Of a stretch of 64,000 bases of DNA, positions 8,694 to 17,325 are shown piece after piece (positions within the stretch are counted from its first letter, which is position 1; each line of letters starts with the position of its first letter). Under the pieces are notes generated by a model. It was given only the letters and a program-made list of their open reading frames with translations. It searched no databases and had not been told where the DNA came from. A program made the position numbers and the translations under genes. Origin of the DNA: Armatimonadota bacterium (GTDB lineage Bacteria; Armatimonadota; Fimbriimonadia; Fimbriimonadales; Fimbriimonadaceae); the NCBI GenBank assembly GCA_018268375.1, contig JAFDWS010000005.1, positions 25,474 through 89,473 on the forward strand, written 5' to 3'.

Positions 8694-8714
8694 GTTGGTT
8701 CTATTCTAACCAAC
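8694..8714. promoter_or_regulatory. Perfect inverted repeat in the cdaA/pheA divergent gap
   Basis: GTTGGTT (8694-8700), spacer CTATTCT, AACCAAC (8708-8714). The arms are exact 7-base complements in a 40-base region that must hold both promoters. The position suggests an operator or overlapping promoter element. No regulator gene is beside it. Confidence 0.4.
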
Positions 8715-8728
8715 TTCGAACTCCCATA

Positions 8729-9841
8729 ATGCCCAGTGTGGGCGAGGACAAAGACCAACGGTCCGTCGATGATGTTAGACAGGACATCGACAGTGTCGAC
8801 AGTGAGATCGTCAAGCTTCTGGGCCGGCGGGTCAGCTTGGCGAAAGAGATTGGCGCGATCAAGGGCGACCAGAAGCGCCCGTTCTTCACGCCTGAACGCG
8901 AGCACCAGATCTTCCATCGCCTGAGCCAACTCGAGTCTGGAATTCTGAGTCCCCAGCAGCTCACCGCGATCTTCCGCGAGATCATCAGTGCGGCGAGGGC
9001 GGCAGAGAAGCCGCTGAACGTAGCGTTTTGGGGCCCGCCAGGCACCTATTCGCACATCGCTTCCGTGCAAACGTTTGGCCGGTCGACGGACCACATGCCG
9101 TGTGATTCGATTCACGACGTCTTTAGATCGGTCGAACAGGGCAGGGCGGACTACGGGATCGTTCCCATCGAGAACTCGATCGCTGGCGTCGTCCCTGAGA
9201 CCCTCGATATGTTCCCCTTGACGAACGTCAAGATCTGCGACGAGACCTTCATCAACGTGCACCACTGCCTTGCGAGCGGCGGCGTCGGACTCGGAGGAGT
9301 GAAGCGTGTCTACGCTGGGCCGCAACCCGCCGCCCAATGCCGCGACTGGTTGCGGGAGAAACTCGGCGGAGTCGAGATCGTCAGCGTCGCCCCAACTGTC
9401 CGAGCCGCCGAGATGGCCATGGCCGACCCCGAAGGGGCGGCGATCGTGAACTCAATGACGGTGGAACTCATGGGGATGACAGTGCTCGCAGAGCATATCG
9501 AGGACAGCTCTCAAAATCGAACGCGGTTTGTCGTCCTCGGATTCAACGAGCCAGCCCGGACCGGTCGCGACAAGACGACCTTGATGTTCAATCTACGCAA
9601 CCGGCCGGGCGAGCTCTATAGAGTTCTGGGCGCCTTCGTCGAGAACGAGGTCAATCTCCTGATGATCGAGTCAAGGCCCGCGCCCCGCGCCAGTTTCGAG
9701 TATCACTTTTATGTCGATTGCGTGGGCCACCAGTCCGACGGCCCGCTCGAAAAGGCGATCTCAGCGATCCGGGACTTCGCACTTGAGACGACGATTTTGG
9801 GCAGTTATCCTAGCAACGACCCCACGCTCGAGACTTTCTAG
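8729..9841 (+). CDS. pheA: Bifunctional chorismate mutase / prephenate dehydratase
   Basis: 370 residues with three domains. An AroQ-type chorismate mutase spans about 12-95 (DIDSVDSEIVKLLGRRVSLA), a prephenate dehydratase about 97-280 (WGPPGTYSH and the catalytic NRTRFVVLG), and a C-terminal ACT domain holds the ESRPA phenylalanine-binding motif (IESRPAPRASFEYHF near 315). It makes phenylpyruvate for phenylalanine synthesis and is normally feedback-inhibited by phenylalanine through the ACT domain. The ATG at 8729 sits just past the inverted repeat. It is divergent from cdaA. Confidence 0.95.
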   Translation: MPSVGEDKDQRSVDDVRQDIDSVDSEIVKLLGRRVSLAKEIGAIKGDQKRPFFTPEREHQIFHRLSQLESGILSPQQLTAIFREIISAARAAEKPLNVAFWGPPGTYSHIASVQTFGRSTDHMPCDSIHDVFRSVEQGRADYGIVPIENSIAGVVPETLDMFPLTNVKICDETFINVHHCLASGGVGLGGVKRVYAGPQPAAQCRDWLREKLGGVEIVSVAPTVRAAEMAMADPEGAAIVNSMTVELMGMTVLAEHIEDSSQNRTRFVVLGFNEPARTGRDKTTLMFNLRNRPGELYRVLGAFVENEVNLLMIESRPAPRASFEYHFYVDCVGHQSDGPLEKAISAIRDFALETTILGSYPSNDPTLETF

Positions 9842-9882
9842 GCGCGAAACTCTCAAACTCGCCAGGGTCGGAACCAGCCGCG

Positions 9883-10524
9883 ATGTGGCAGGAAGCACTG
9901 GGGGCGCGCTGGCGCTCGTTTGCTTTCATGCATATGGCGGAACCCTATCCGCGTGCTGACGATAGTCAGTGCGAGGCTTTGGCGTCTGAACTCGTCCTGG
10001 ACTGCAAGCTGGCTGGATTGATCGATCCGACCATGCTCGTCTCGGGGGGGCCAGGCCATGAGAGTCGGTCTGACGCCGTCGAGCGTCGCCGGCTCGGCGC
10101 GCGATTTGTCTTGAGCCAACTTGCCGACCTCGTCGACAACGTGCGCACCGGGATCTGCAGGAACAGCTCAGACCCAAGGCCCGCCGAATCGAACAGAAGA
10201 CTGCTCGACACCGCCTCCGCGATGGCCTTGGACCTCCTTGAGAACGCAAAGGTCGACGGACGGAGGCTCTTCGTTTCGGCTGTCCAAGCGGCCAGGACCC
10301 CAGCCGGAGCTTACGGACATTCCACTTGCGACAAGAACGCGGTCCAACAAGCATCCGCTGTCATTCGAGAAGCGGCAGACACGTTCAAGCGCCTTTCGCC
10401 GAGTTCAAGCGCGGAAGTCCAGACCGCAGACACCATTCTTGCCGGCCTTGCGCAGCGGATCCGCTTCGTTGCCACCGGCGAAATGGACGGGAGCCGCACC
10501 GGCCCCGTCGATCACATGGCCTAA
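9883..10524 (+). CDS. Hypothetical protein, no recognised family
   Basis: 213 residues, or 198 if translation starts at the ATG at 9928. No signal peptide, membrane segment or known motif is visible. The protein is Ala-rich and predicted mostly helical, with seven cysteines or so scattered through it. Codon use is like the neighbours, and no competing frame in this stretch looks like a protein. Its end overlaps the convergent coaD stop by 4 bases. It starts 41 bases after pheA and could be co-transcribed with it. Confidence 0.55.
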   Translation: MWQEALGARWRSFAFMHMAEPYPRADDSQCEALASELVLDCKLAGLIDPTMLVSGGPGHESRSDAVERRRLGARFVLSQLADLVDNVRTGICRNSSDPRPAESNRRLLDTASAMALDLLENAKVDGRRLFVSAVQAARTPAGAYGHSTCDKNAVQQASAVIREAADTFKRLSPSSSAEVQTADTILAGLAQRIRFVATGEMDGSRTGPVDHMA

Positions 10525-10997
10525 CCGCGCCGACCGACGATGAAGCGGGCGACCGGCTCGGGAACGAAGCCGCTCGGATCGCCGCCGAGCCGGGCAACCT
10601 CCCGTACGACGGTGCTCGAGAGAAACGAATATTCATCGCGAGTGATCAAGAAGACGGTCTCGATCGACGGATCGAGCTTGCGGTTGGCCATGGCGACGCG
10701 GAACTCGTACTCGAAGTCGCTCACGGCCCGCAGTCCCCGGACGAGGACCCCGCACTCGACCGACCGCGCGTAGTCCACGAGCAACCCTTGAAAGGTCGTG
10801 ACCTTCACATTGTCGAGAGTCGAAGTGCACTCCTTGAGGAGCGCAAGGCGATCGTCCGCAGGGAGGAACGGGGCCTTGTCCGTATTGACGCCGATGGCCA
10901 CGACCAGCTCGTCGAAAAGTCTGGCTGCCCGCTCGATGACGTCGAGATGCCCAAGTGTCGGTGGGTCGAACGAACCGGGGTAGATCGCGCGCCTCAT
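10521..10997 (-). CDS. coaD: Phosphopantetheine adenylyltransferase
   Basis: 158 residues, the standard length. It transfers AMP from ATP to 4'-phosphopantetheine, the penultimate step of coenzyme A synthesis. The nucleotidyltransferase motif GSFDPPTLGHLDVI (T/HxGH) is at residues 8-21, and the second ATP motif LSSTVVREVARLGGD is near 128. VLVRGLRAVSDFEYE near 87 is also characteristic. It is convergent with the preceding hypothetical gene. Confidence 0.96.
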   Translation of the reverse strand: MRRAIYPGSFDPPTLGHLDVIERAARLFDELVVAIGVNTDKAPFLPADDRLALLKECTSTLDNVKVTTFQGLLVDYARSVECGVLVRGLRAVSDFEYEFRVAMANRKLDPSIETVFLITRDEYSFLSSTVVREVARLGGDPSGFVPEPVARFIVGRRG

Positions 10998-11108
10998 GAG
11001 CCCGCATTTTAGCTTGAAATGGCCCGCAATGCTGCCTGCGAGAGCCCTTCATCGAGGCTGGAGGAAACACGGCCCCGCCTGTCGGACGTCATACTGAAAG
11101 GACATCCC

Positions 11109-12191
11109 ATGGGCACTTTCCGTACCGTTTTGTTGGCGATGGCGGCGCTTGGCGCTGGCCTTGCGCTGGCTCAGGACCAGAACAAGCCAAAGGTCGCAAG
11201 GCCGATCAAAGTCAACAAGGTCCACAACGACTCGATCGCCGCGTCGGACATGCCCAACACATTGGTCGTCCTCTTTGGAAATGCGACCGTGGGCGCCGCT
11301 GAGGGTGCCGATCCGAGCACGGTCAACATGGTCCAGATGAAGCAGAGCCTGCTCGATGTGAGCCGTTTCGGACTGCCCATTGACATGATGGTGAGCCTCG
11401 GTGGCCTTGTCACCAACAAGGTTGACGACGCTGGGCAGACGATGGTCAAACGGCTTGAGCGTTGGCGTTCGGCACTTCAAGACGGGCCCGTCAAATCAAA
11501 GTTCTACAGCACGTTCGGTTGCGAAGGTTTGGGTTCGGACGGCAAGGTCGATCCTGCCGCCCGGATGCTGTGGCAAGACTGGACTTCGAAGAACGGTTGG
11601 GCGAGCGTTTCGCCCCAATCAAAGTCCATGGACTTCACCCTTCGCCAGGGTGGCGATCTGTACTTGTTCCTGGACACCGAGAGCGGGCCAGGCATCAACT
11701 CGACGTGGCTCAAAGAGCAATTGAGCAAAGCGGCAAAGGAACGTCAGACCCTCCACGTCTTTGTTTTCGGATACCGGCCGGTAACTGCGCCCACTGTTGG
11801 TGAGGCGTCCAAGGAGCAGGCTGAATTTCTCAAGGATCCAACGGTCGCGGAGGCGCGAAAGGCCATGTCGATCGACCCCAAGGTGGTGGGGTACTTCTGC
11901 GGTTCTCCCGGTATGACCGACCTGACCCCGCTTGAGAAGGGCTCCCAGGTGAACCAGGTAATCGTTGGCAACGCAGGCGGCGCCTTCGCACCAGGCTGGA
12001 ACCCGCCAGGCGGCCCTCAGTTCGGGTTTGCCGTCCTCCAGATCTTGTCGAGCGGAACCGTCTCGCTCCTCACGTTTAATCGCCTCCCTCCGCCCGAGGG
12101 CCAGGCCCCCTATGTGGCGAGTCCGACCGCTCCGTCCGCGGCACGCTTCGCCAAGCAGGTTGTGCTCTGGTCGGTTAAGCCTAAGAACTAA
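11109..12191 (+). CDS. Secreted protein of unknown function
   Basis: 360 residues from the ATG at 11109, preceded by GAAAGGA. A signal peptide is clear: MGTFRTVLLAMAALGAGLAL, with cleavage likely after ALAQ. The mature part holds segments such as LHVFVFGYRPV and VVGYFCGSPGM. They resemble pieces of calcineurin-like phosphoesterases in spacing, but I see no complete metal-binding set (no GD or GNH motif). Function is therefore left open. It is convergent with the CorC-like gene, overlapping stops by 4 bases. Confidence 0.72.
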   Translation: MGTFRTVLLAMAALGAGLALAQDQNKPKVARPIKVNKVHNDSIAASDMPNTLVVLFGNATVGAAEGADPSTVNMVQMKQSLLDVSRFGLPIDMMVSLGGLVTNKVDDAGQTMVKRLERWRSALQDGPVKSKFYSTFGCEGLGSDGKVDPAARMLWQDWTSKNGWASVSPQSKSMDFTLRQGGDLYLFLDTESGPGINSTWLKEQLSKAAKERQTLHVFVFGYRPVTAPTVGEASKEQAEFLKDPTVAEARKAMSIDPKVVGYFCGSPGMTDLTPLEKGSQVNQVIVGNAGGAFAPGWNPPGGPQFGFAVLQILSSGTVSLLTFNRLPPPEGQAPYVASPTAPSAARFAKQVVLWSVKPKN

Positions 12192-13489
12192 GCACCGGGT
12201 GCTGTCGGTCGGTTGCTGAGAAGAAGGACGAGCCGCGTGACCCGGCTCCGCGCCATGTTCTCCACCTTGAGCTTGCCAATCGGAAGTTCGACCGTGTCTC
12301 CCAGCTTAGGGACCCGCTCCAAAACGTTGGCAACGATTTCGGCCAGCGTCTCGGTCGTATACGGCTCGTTGCCCGGCTCGAAGCCGAGAAAGTCCAAGAT
12401 CTCGTCGTACCGGACATCCGCTCTCGCTGTGATACGGGTCGACCCCATCCTTTCGATCGGAGGTCGTTCTCCCTCAAGAGTGTCCTGCAATTCTCCGAAC
12501 ACCTCTTCGACGACGTCCTCAAGGGTGAGAAGGCCGGCTGTACCGCCATATTCGTCACGGACGATCAGCATTTGAGTTTTGTCCTCGCGCATGCGCTGGA
12601 TGACTTTGTCCAACGTGAGGTTCTCCGGGACGAACACGGCCGGACGTAGCACGGACTCTAGGGTGAATCCGGGCTCGTCCCAAGCCTTGACGATGTCTTG
12701 GAGATAGACGATGCCGTCGAGCTCGTCAATGTCGCCTGAACAAACAGGAATGCGGGAGTGGGGGATCCCTTTCAGCTTTTCGGGCAAGGACTCCCGATCG
12801 GAAGCCTTTTCCAGCCATTTGATGTCGACGCGATGGATCATCACGTCTGCCGCGTCCAGCTTGTCGAACTTAAGGGCTTTGTTGATGACGGTTGCCTGTG
12901 AGTCCGCGAAGTGGCCCTCCTCATGGCTTTCTTTGACCAGGATGGCGAGCTCTTCCCGCGACATCGAGTCACTGGCCGCCTGGTCGAGCCGAATACCGAA
13001 GGGCCTTAAGATCAAGGCGGACGCCCGACTCGTCAGCCAAACCAACGGCGCAAGCAACAGACCCGCCCACCTGAGGATGGGCGCAGAGAGGAGGGCGACT
13101 CGTTCCGGGTTCCTCAGGGCCACGTACTTTGGTACGAGTTCGCCGAGGATCACGAGGGGCAGGGCGACAGCGATGATGGAAAGGACGCGGACGACCGAAG
13201 AAGGCAGAAAGCTCAGTCCAGGCTCGATCAGATGGTGTAAGTACGGCTCCGTCACTGCACCAATAGCGATGCCGCAAAGGGTGATGCCGACCTGGGTGCC
13301 GGCAACGTAGGTGGTCATGCTCTCGAGCGCCTTGAGGAGCCCTGCCGCGCGTCTGTTGCCCTTCTTTGCCAGGGCCTCGATCTTTGGCCTCCTGGCACTA
13401 ACGAGGCCGTATTCACCGGCTACAAAGAACGCGCTGCCGACAAGGAGGAGCAGACTCACTACCAATGTGACGCGCGCGTCGCCTTCCAT
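12188..13489 (-). CDS. CNNM/CorC-type membrane protein with CBS pair (hemolysin-C family)
   Basis: 433 residues. An N-terminal DUF21 domain with about four membrane segments covers residues 8-165. It includes GTQVGITLCGIAIGAVTEPY and the LVILGELVPKYVAL motif typical of the family. A CBS pair follows (about 200-330), with RIPVCSGDIDELDGIVYLQD and EYGGTAGLLTLEDVVEE, and then a C-terminal CorC_HlyC transporter-associated domain. Family members are linked to magnesium and cobalt efflux or homeostasis. It is divergent from the DapA-family gene across 62 bases holding a near-palindrome. Confidence 0.92.
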   Translation of the reverse strand: MEGDARVTLVVSLLLLVGSAFFVAGEYGLVSARRPKIEALAKKGNRRAAGLLKALESMTTYVAGTQVGITLCGIAIGAVTEPYLHHLIEPGLSFLPSSVVRVLSIIAVALPLVILGELVPKYVALRNPERVALLSAPILRWAGLLLAPLVWLTSRASALILRPFGIRLDQAASDSMSREELAILVKESHEEGHFADSQATVINKALKFDKLDAADVMIHRVDIKWLEKASDRESLPEKLKGIPHSRIPVCSGDIDELDGIVYLQDIVKAWDEPGFTLESVLRPAVFVPENLTLDKVIQRMREDKTQMLIVRDEYGGTAGLLTLEDVVEEVFGELQDTLEGERPPIERMGSTRITARADVRYDEILDFLGFEPGNEPYTTETLAEIVANVLERVPKLGDTVELPIGKLKVENMARSRVTRLVLLLSNRPTAPGA

Positions 13490-13512
13490 GCTTGTTCACG
13501 CATTGTATCAAA

Positions 13513-13525
13513 ACGGTGACACCGT
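13513..13525. promoter_or_regulatory. Palindrome in the divergent gap before the DapA-family gene
   Basis: ACGGTG, one base, CACCGT: perfect 6-base arms in a 62-base divergent region. It could be an operator for either gene. No regulator is adjacent. Confidence 0.3.
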
Positions 13526-13551
13526 GGATCGCAAGGCATACTGGACGAGTG

Positions 13552-14469
13552 ATGAGCCTTGCGGACTGGACAGGTGTGTTTCCTGCGGCGGTCACGCCGT
13601 TCACGGCAGAAGACAAACTTGACGAACTCTCGGTCGCAAGGCTCCTCGGCTACTTTGACGCAGCTGGCTGCAAGGGCGTGGTGCTTGCTGGCACGAACGG
13701 CGAGGGTCCTTCCTTGGCTGCGGTCGAAAAGCGCGACCTGCTTCGGACGGCAAACCTCGCAAGGGGACGGCTACTGCTCGTCCTCGGCATCGCGACCCCC
13801 AGCCTGTCTGAAGCGGTCTGGCTCTGTGAGCAGGCGGGAAAGAACGGCGGCGACGCAGTCCTGCTCATGCCGCCTGGTTACTTTCGAACCGTCTCCGACA
13901 CAGGAATTGAGAGTTGGTTTGTAGAGGTCATGGACCGGTCTTCCGTTCCCGTGATCATTTACAACTATCCGAAGATGACCGGTATCACTCTGACCTTCGA
14001 CCTGGTCTCCCGGCTCGCCCAACACCCGCGGATGATGGGCGTCAAAGACAGTAGCGGGGAACTGGCGAATCTGGCTGGCTATCGGAGTGCCCTTGGTTCG
14101 GACAAGGCCCTGTTCCTTGGGGACGAAACCATTCTCATGGAGGCCCTGAGCAACGGATGGACAGGCACGATCAGCGGTGCCGCGAACGTCCTTCCCACTT
14201 GGATTTCAAGGGTCGTCAGACTGTGGCACGAAGGCAAGCTTGACGAGAGTGCGGAAGCCTATCAAGTGGTTGCTCCGCTCATCGGGGCAGTCAGAAAGGC
14301 ACCTCAGCCTGCCTCGAACAAGGCGGTTCTAGCCGCCCTCGACGTGATCGCTTCGAGCAAGCCTCGGCTCCCGCTAGAGGAAGTGGCCGCTACCGACCTC
14401 CTGGCTGCGCTCAAAGAGCGCCTCGGGGTCACGGCAGAGCGTTTGGGCTTGGATCGTCGGTCAGGCTAG
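13552..14469 (+). CDS. DapA-family aldolase/synthase (DHDPS / N-acetylneuraminate lyase superfamily)
   Basis: 305 residues. Class I aldolase features are present: the substrate carboxylate motif GTNGEGPSL near residue 46, the catalytic Tyr in YNYPKMTG near 135, and the Schiff-base Lys in GVKDSSGE near 162. GTISGAANVLP follows near 205. The superfamily includes dihydrodipicolinate synthase, N-acetylneuraminate lyase and sugar-acid aldolases, and I cannot fix the substrate from sequence alone. No other lysine pathway gene is nearby, so a catabolic role is as likely as DapA. The ATG at 13552 starts MSLADWTGVFPAAVTPF, the expected N terminus. Confidence 0.88.
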   Translation: MSLADWTGVFPAAVTPFTAEDKLDELSVARLLGYFDAAGCKGVVLAGTNGEGPSLAAVEKRDLLRTANLARGRLLLVLGIATPSLSEAVWLCEQAGKNGGDAVLLMPPGYFRTVSDTGIESWFVEVMDRSSVPVIIYNYPKMTGITLTFDLVSRLAQHPRMMGVKDSSGELANLAGYRSALGSDKALFLGDETILMEALSNGWTGTISGAANVLPTWISRVVRLWHEGKLDESAEAYQVVAPLIGAVRKAPQPASNKAVLAALDVIASSKPRLPLEEVAATDLLAALKERLGVTAERLGLDRRSG

Positions 14470-14889
14470 GGTCTCCCATTCTGCTGGGTCTCGTGCCAGC
14501 ATGGCCTTGATTTCCTCTGGAATCGTCACCGCCGACATCGCCGCGCCGACAAAGACGTGCCAGGTGTAGCCCTCGGTGACGAGCTTTCCCGTCTCTTCGT
14601 TGACCACTTCGTACTGGAATTTGATCGCGGCCCGCTTACGTTCGCCCAACCACACCTTGATGGCGATCCAGTCGTCGTACTTCACCTCGCCCTTGTAACG
14701 GGTCCAGACTTCGACGACAGGCAATTTGAAGCCCATTCCCTCCAACTGCTTGTAGGTGAATCCACGGTCTCGGCACCAGGCGCCCCGGGCCTGCTCGAAC
14801 CAATAAAGGTAGTTCGCGTAGTAGGCGTGGCCCATCATGTCGGTCTCGCCGTAGCGGACGCGAACGCGCTCCGTGGTCACCGGTGTCAT
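14461..14889 (-). CDS. Hot-dog fold acyl-CoA thioesterase (YbgC/4-hydroxybenzoyl-CoA type)
   Basis: 142 residues. The active-site region VRYGETDMMGHAYYANYLYWFEQARGAW carries the Asp of the 4-hydroxybenzoyl-CoA thioesterase family near residue 17, in the usual Y-x-E-T-D-x-x-G-H arrangement. Single hot-dog domain, cytosolic. The acyl group hydrolysed is unknown. No tol-pal genes are adjacent. It overlaps the end of the convergent DapA-family gene by 9 bases. Confidence 0.88.
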   Translation of the reverse strand: MTPVTTERVRVRYGETDMMGHAYYANYLYWFEQARGAWCRDRGFTYKQLEGMGFKLPVVEVWTRYKGEVKYDDWIAIKVWLGERKRAAIKFQYEVVNEETGKLVTEGYTWHVFVGAAMSAVTIPEEIKAMLARDPAEWETLA

Positions 14890-14923
14890 GTGAGGAAGTT
14901 ATGGCACCGGGAGGGAAGGAAGG

Positions 14924-15568
14924 TTAGAACGACTGGTCCTTAAGTTCCCAGTACTCGTTCCAAAGGACACCCTTGTCGTGCTCGTCGTCGCCCATGACGT
15001 CGCCGATCACACCATAGGTGCTGATAGAGCGAAGGGCCAGGGTCTCGGAATCCATGGCGTAGGCGGTAGCGAAGCGACCGTAGCGCTGGCTCATGTAGGT
15101 GACGAACACAGTCGTAGTCGAGCCTTCTTTCCGAACGAGGTACAGGGGGCCCGTAGTGTCCGATGGCAGGAGCCGTTCGGTGAGCCGCTTGCTTCTGAAT
15201 CCAACCCAACGCGCCAGTTCGTGGTCGTAGACCATGAACGGATCGATCGAGCTTCTCTTCGAGTCCCCTCGCCAGCCTTTCTCAGCTTCGCTGGGCCGAA
15301 CCTCGTAGGTTTTCCCGGATCGGACGAAGCGGTAAGACATGGCGTCGGTGGAGACTGAGCCTGGCCCTGAACCGTGAGAGGACTTGGTGCAGCTGTACTC
15401 GACGGTTCCCGCGAAGTGCAGGGCAGCCTGGTATTTCTTCTGGGATGCGAGCATGAGGTCGACCGCAAGTTGACCTTCCCAGTGAGCGGCCGCAAGGAGC
15501 ACGGGCACCATGCCTTGCGTCGGTGCAAGCCCTGGACCGTTGGCCTGCTTCGCAAAAGAAACAAGCAA
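14924..15568 (-). CDS. Hypothetical protein, possible envelope LolA-like fold
   Basis: 214 residues if translation begins at the TTG at 15568; an ATG at 15511 would give 195. The segment DLMLASQKKYQAALHFAGTV followed by beta-rich Tyr/Ser/Thr strands resembles the start of LolA/MucB-type proteins. Those proteins open with a helix and a curved sheet. The N terminus is not a clean signal peptide, so export is uncertain. It is divergent from ftsE across 58 bases. I give the fold as a possibility only. Confidence 0.55.
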   Translation of the reverse strand: MLVSFAKQANGPGLAPTQGMVPVLLAAAHWEGQLAVDLMLASQKKYQAALHFAGTVEYSCTKSSHGSGPGSVSTDAMSYRFVRSGKTYEVRPSEAEKGWRGDSKRSSIDPFMVYDHELARWVGFRSKRLTERLLPSDTTGPLYLVRKEGSTTTVFVTYMSQRYGRFATAYAMDSETLALRSISTYGVIGDVMGDDEHDKGVLWNEYWELKDQSF

Positions 15569-15626
15569 CCTTGCCGGACCAGCTTTGGGAAACCTTTGCC
15601 AGACCCGACTGGTACCATAAGGACAG

Positions 15627-16436
15627 ATGAGGCCCGAGAGTTTCGAGGGCGCAGCCCCCTATGTCGAGTTTAGAGGCGTAGAGGTTGCCTATAACGAGCT
15701 GGTCTCTGGCCTTCGCGGAGTTTCCCTGACCGTCAAGAAGGGTGAGTTCGTGTTCTTATGCGGCCCGACTGGTAGCGGCAAGAGCACGTTGCTTAAGTGC
15801 TTGTCGAGGGAGGTCTGGCACACATCCGGCACGATTGTCCTCGCGGGAAGGGACATGAACCGGGTACCCGCTCGGGACGTGCCTTTGTTGAGACGGCAAA
15901 TGGGGATCGTGCCCCAAGACTTCGGCTTGCTCACTAACCGGCGTGTCTGGGAAAACTTGGCCTACGCCATGAGGGCTTGCGGCAAAACGAAGCGGGAAGT
16001 CCGGCAGATGGTGCCGAAGATCCTTGAGCAAGTCAACATGCTGCAGCGGGCCGACGCCTTTCCACGCGAACTGAGCGGCGGCGAGCAGCAGCGCGTCGCC
16101 ATAGGGCGGGCTCTCATCAACGACCCGCCTCTGCTCCTTGCCGACGAACCCACGGGCAACTTAGATCCGGATCACAGCGTGGAAGTCATGGAACTGTTGC
16201 TTCAACTGAACCAGAAAGGAACCACTGTGATCGTCGCCAGCCACGACATGCCGATCGTCGAACGCTTTGGAAAGCGAGTGCTGCTGATGGAACTGGGCAA
16301 GGTCGTCGCCGACACCGCCGATCTCAACAGCAGCAGAGTCCACGAGGAGATCGCGAGAGCACTCTCCATGCCTGAAGGCCACGCAACGCTGGACGGCGAG
16401 CCTTTCGACCGCGACCAGGAGGCCGAAAATGCTTGA
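15627..16436 (+). CDS. ftsE: Cell division ATP-binding protein FtsE
   Basis: 269 residues. ABC ATPase with Walker [10 protein letters not shown] near residue 48, Q-loop PQDFGLL near 95, signature [15 protein letters not shown] near 150 and Walker [14 protein letters not shown] near 175. The H-loop is in VIVASHD. FtsE with FtsX forms an ABC-type complex at the division site that controls periplasmic or extracellular peptidoglycan hydrolases. It overlaps ftsX by 8 bases, and the envC-like gene follows ftsX with an ATGA overlap. The C-terminal tail beyond residue 225 is longer than in E. coli FtsE. Confidence 0.94.
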   Translation: MRPESFEGAAPYVEFRGVEVAYNELVSGLRGVSLTVKKGEFVFLCGPTGSGKSTLLKCLSREVWHTSGTIVLAGRDMNRVPARDVPLLRRQMGIVPQDFGLLTNRRVWENLAYAMRACGKTKREVRQMVPKILEQVNMLQRADAFPRELSGGEQQRVAIGRALINDPPLLLADEPTGNLDPDHSVEVMELLLQLNQKGTTVIVASHDMPIVERFGKRVLLMELGKVVADTADLNSSRVHEEIARALSMPEGHATLDGEPFDRDQEAENA

Positions 16437-17325
16437 CCGTCTCGAGTTCTTGATGGGCGAGGCTTTGGTCGCCTTGCGCCGGAACACTTGGATGTCGTTT
16501 GCTGCGATCACGACGTCGGCCATGGCTTTGTTCCTTCTCGGCGGATTGGGGTTCGTCTATCTCAGTCTCGCCCAGTTCGTGAACGGCCTGAGCCAGAAGG
16601 TCGAGATGAAGGTCTTTCTCAAGGATACGGTCGCGGACAAAGCCGCCGCTGCCCTGGGCGATCGGTTCCTTAAGGTTCCCGGTGTCGCGAGCGTGCGATT
16701 TGTCCCAAGGGACACGGGACTCAAGGAGTTCCTCGCCGCAAACCCCAACATCGACATCAAGGGGCTGGAGGTGGACAACCCCCTTCCCAACGCCTACGAG
16801 ATCCGGGTGCAGGACTTGAAGGTCTTCGACTCTGTCGCCAAGCAGATCGGTGCTTACCGAGAGGTCGAGAAGGACGGCGTCAAATATCCCGCCGCAGAGC
16901 AGGACTTCCTCGCCGCAACGATGAAGGCCGTGCCGTGGCTCGGGCTGACGCTTGGCGGCCTGATGCTCGCCACGAGCGGCATTCTGATCTACAACGCGAT
17001 TCGCATGACGGTCATCGCGCGCACCCGTGAGATTAGGATCATGCAGCTTGTCGGTGCAACGCGCTTCACCGTGTGGGCTCCCATGCTCTTAGAGGGTGTG
17101 GTGCAAGGTTTGATGGGCGGCCTTCTCGCGACGTTCGTCCTCTGGTCTGCCTACACGATCGTGCAGGCCACCGTGGTCCGGAGCATGGACGCGTTCGGCC
17201 GTCTCGGCGCCTTTCCGGTCCAGTCGGCCTTCCTCGTCTTGGGGATCGCCGGCGCGTGCTACGGGCTCGTTTGTTCGATCGTCGCCGTTCGAGAGCCTTT
17301 GCAGTTCAAGCAGAGGGCGACATGA
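16429..17325 (+). CDS. ftsX: Cell division protein FtsX
   Basis: 298 residues with the FtsX layout. There is one membrane segment near residues 22-48 and a roughly 110-residue external loop (about 50-170, with KVEMKVFLKD and FVPRDTGLKEFL). Three membrane segments follow near 175-195, 225-250 and 265-285. The conserved MTVIARTREIRIMQLVGAT, just before the third segment, is the FtsX/permease signature. It pairs with FtsE and is expected to bind the EnvC-like protein encoded next. Confidence 0.93.
   Translation: MLDRLEFLMGEALVALRRNTWMSFAAITTSAMALFLLGGLGFVYLSLAQFVNGLSQKVEMKVFLKDTVADKAAAALGDRFLKVPGVASVRFVPRDTGLKEFLAANPNIDIKGLEVDNPLPNAYEIRVQDLKVFDSVAKQIGAYREVEKDGVKYPAAEQDFLAATMKAVPWLGLTLGGLMLATSGILIYNAIRMTVIARTREIRIMQLVGATRFTVWAPMLLEGVVQGLMGGLLATFVLWSAYTIVQATVVRSMDAFGRLGAFPVQSAFLVLGIAGACYGLVCSIVAVREPLQFKQRAT

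Noticed and set aside
9926..10354. 142-residue minus-strand frame in the gap after pheA
   Set aside because: Arg/Ser/Pro-rich shadow of the plus-strand frame, which has the more protein-like composition.
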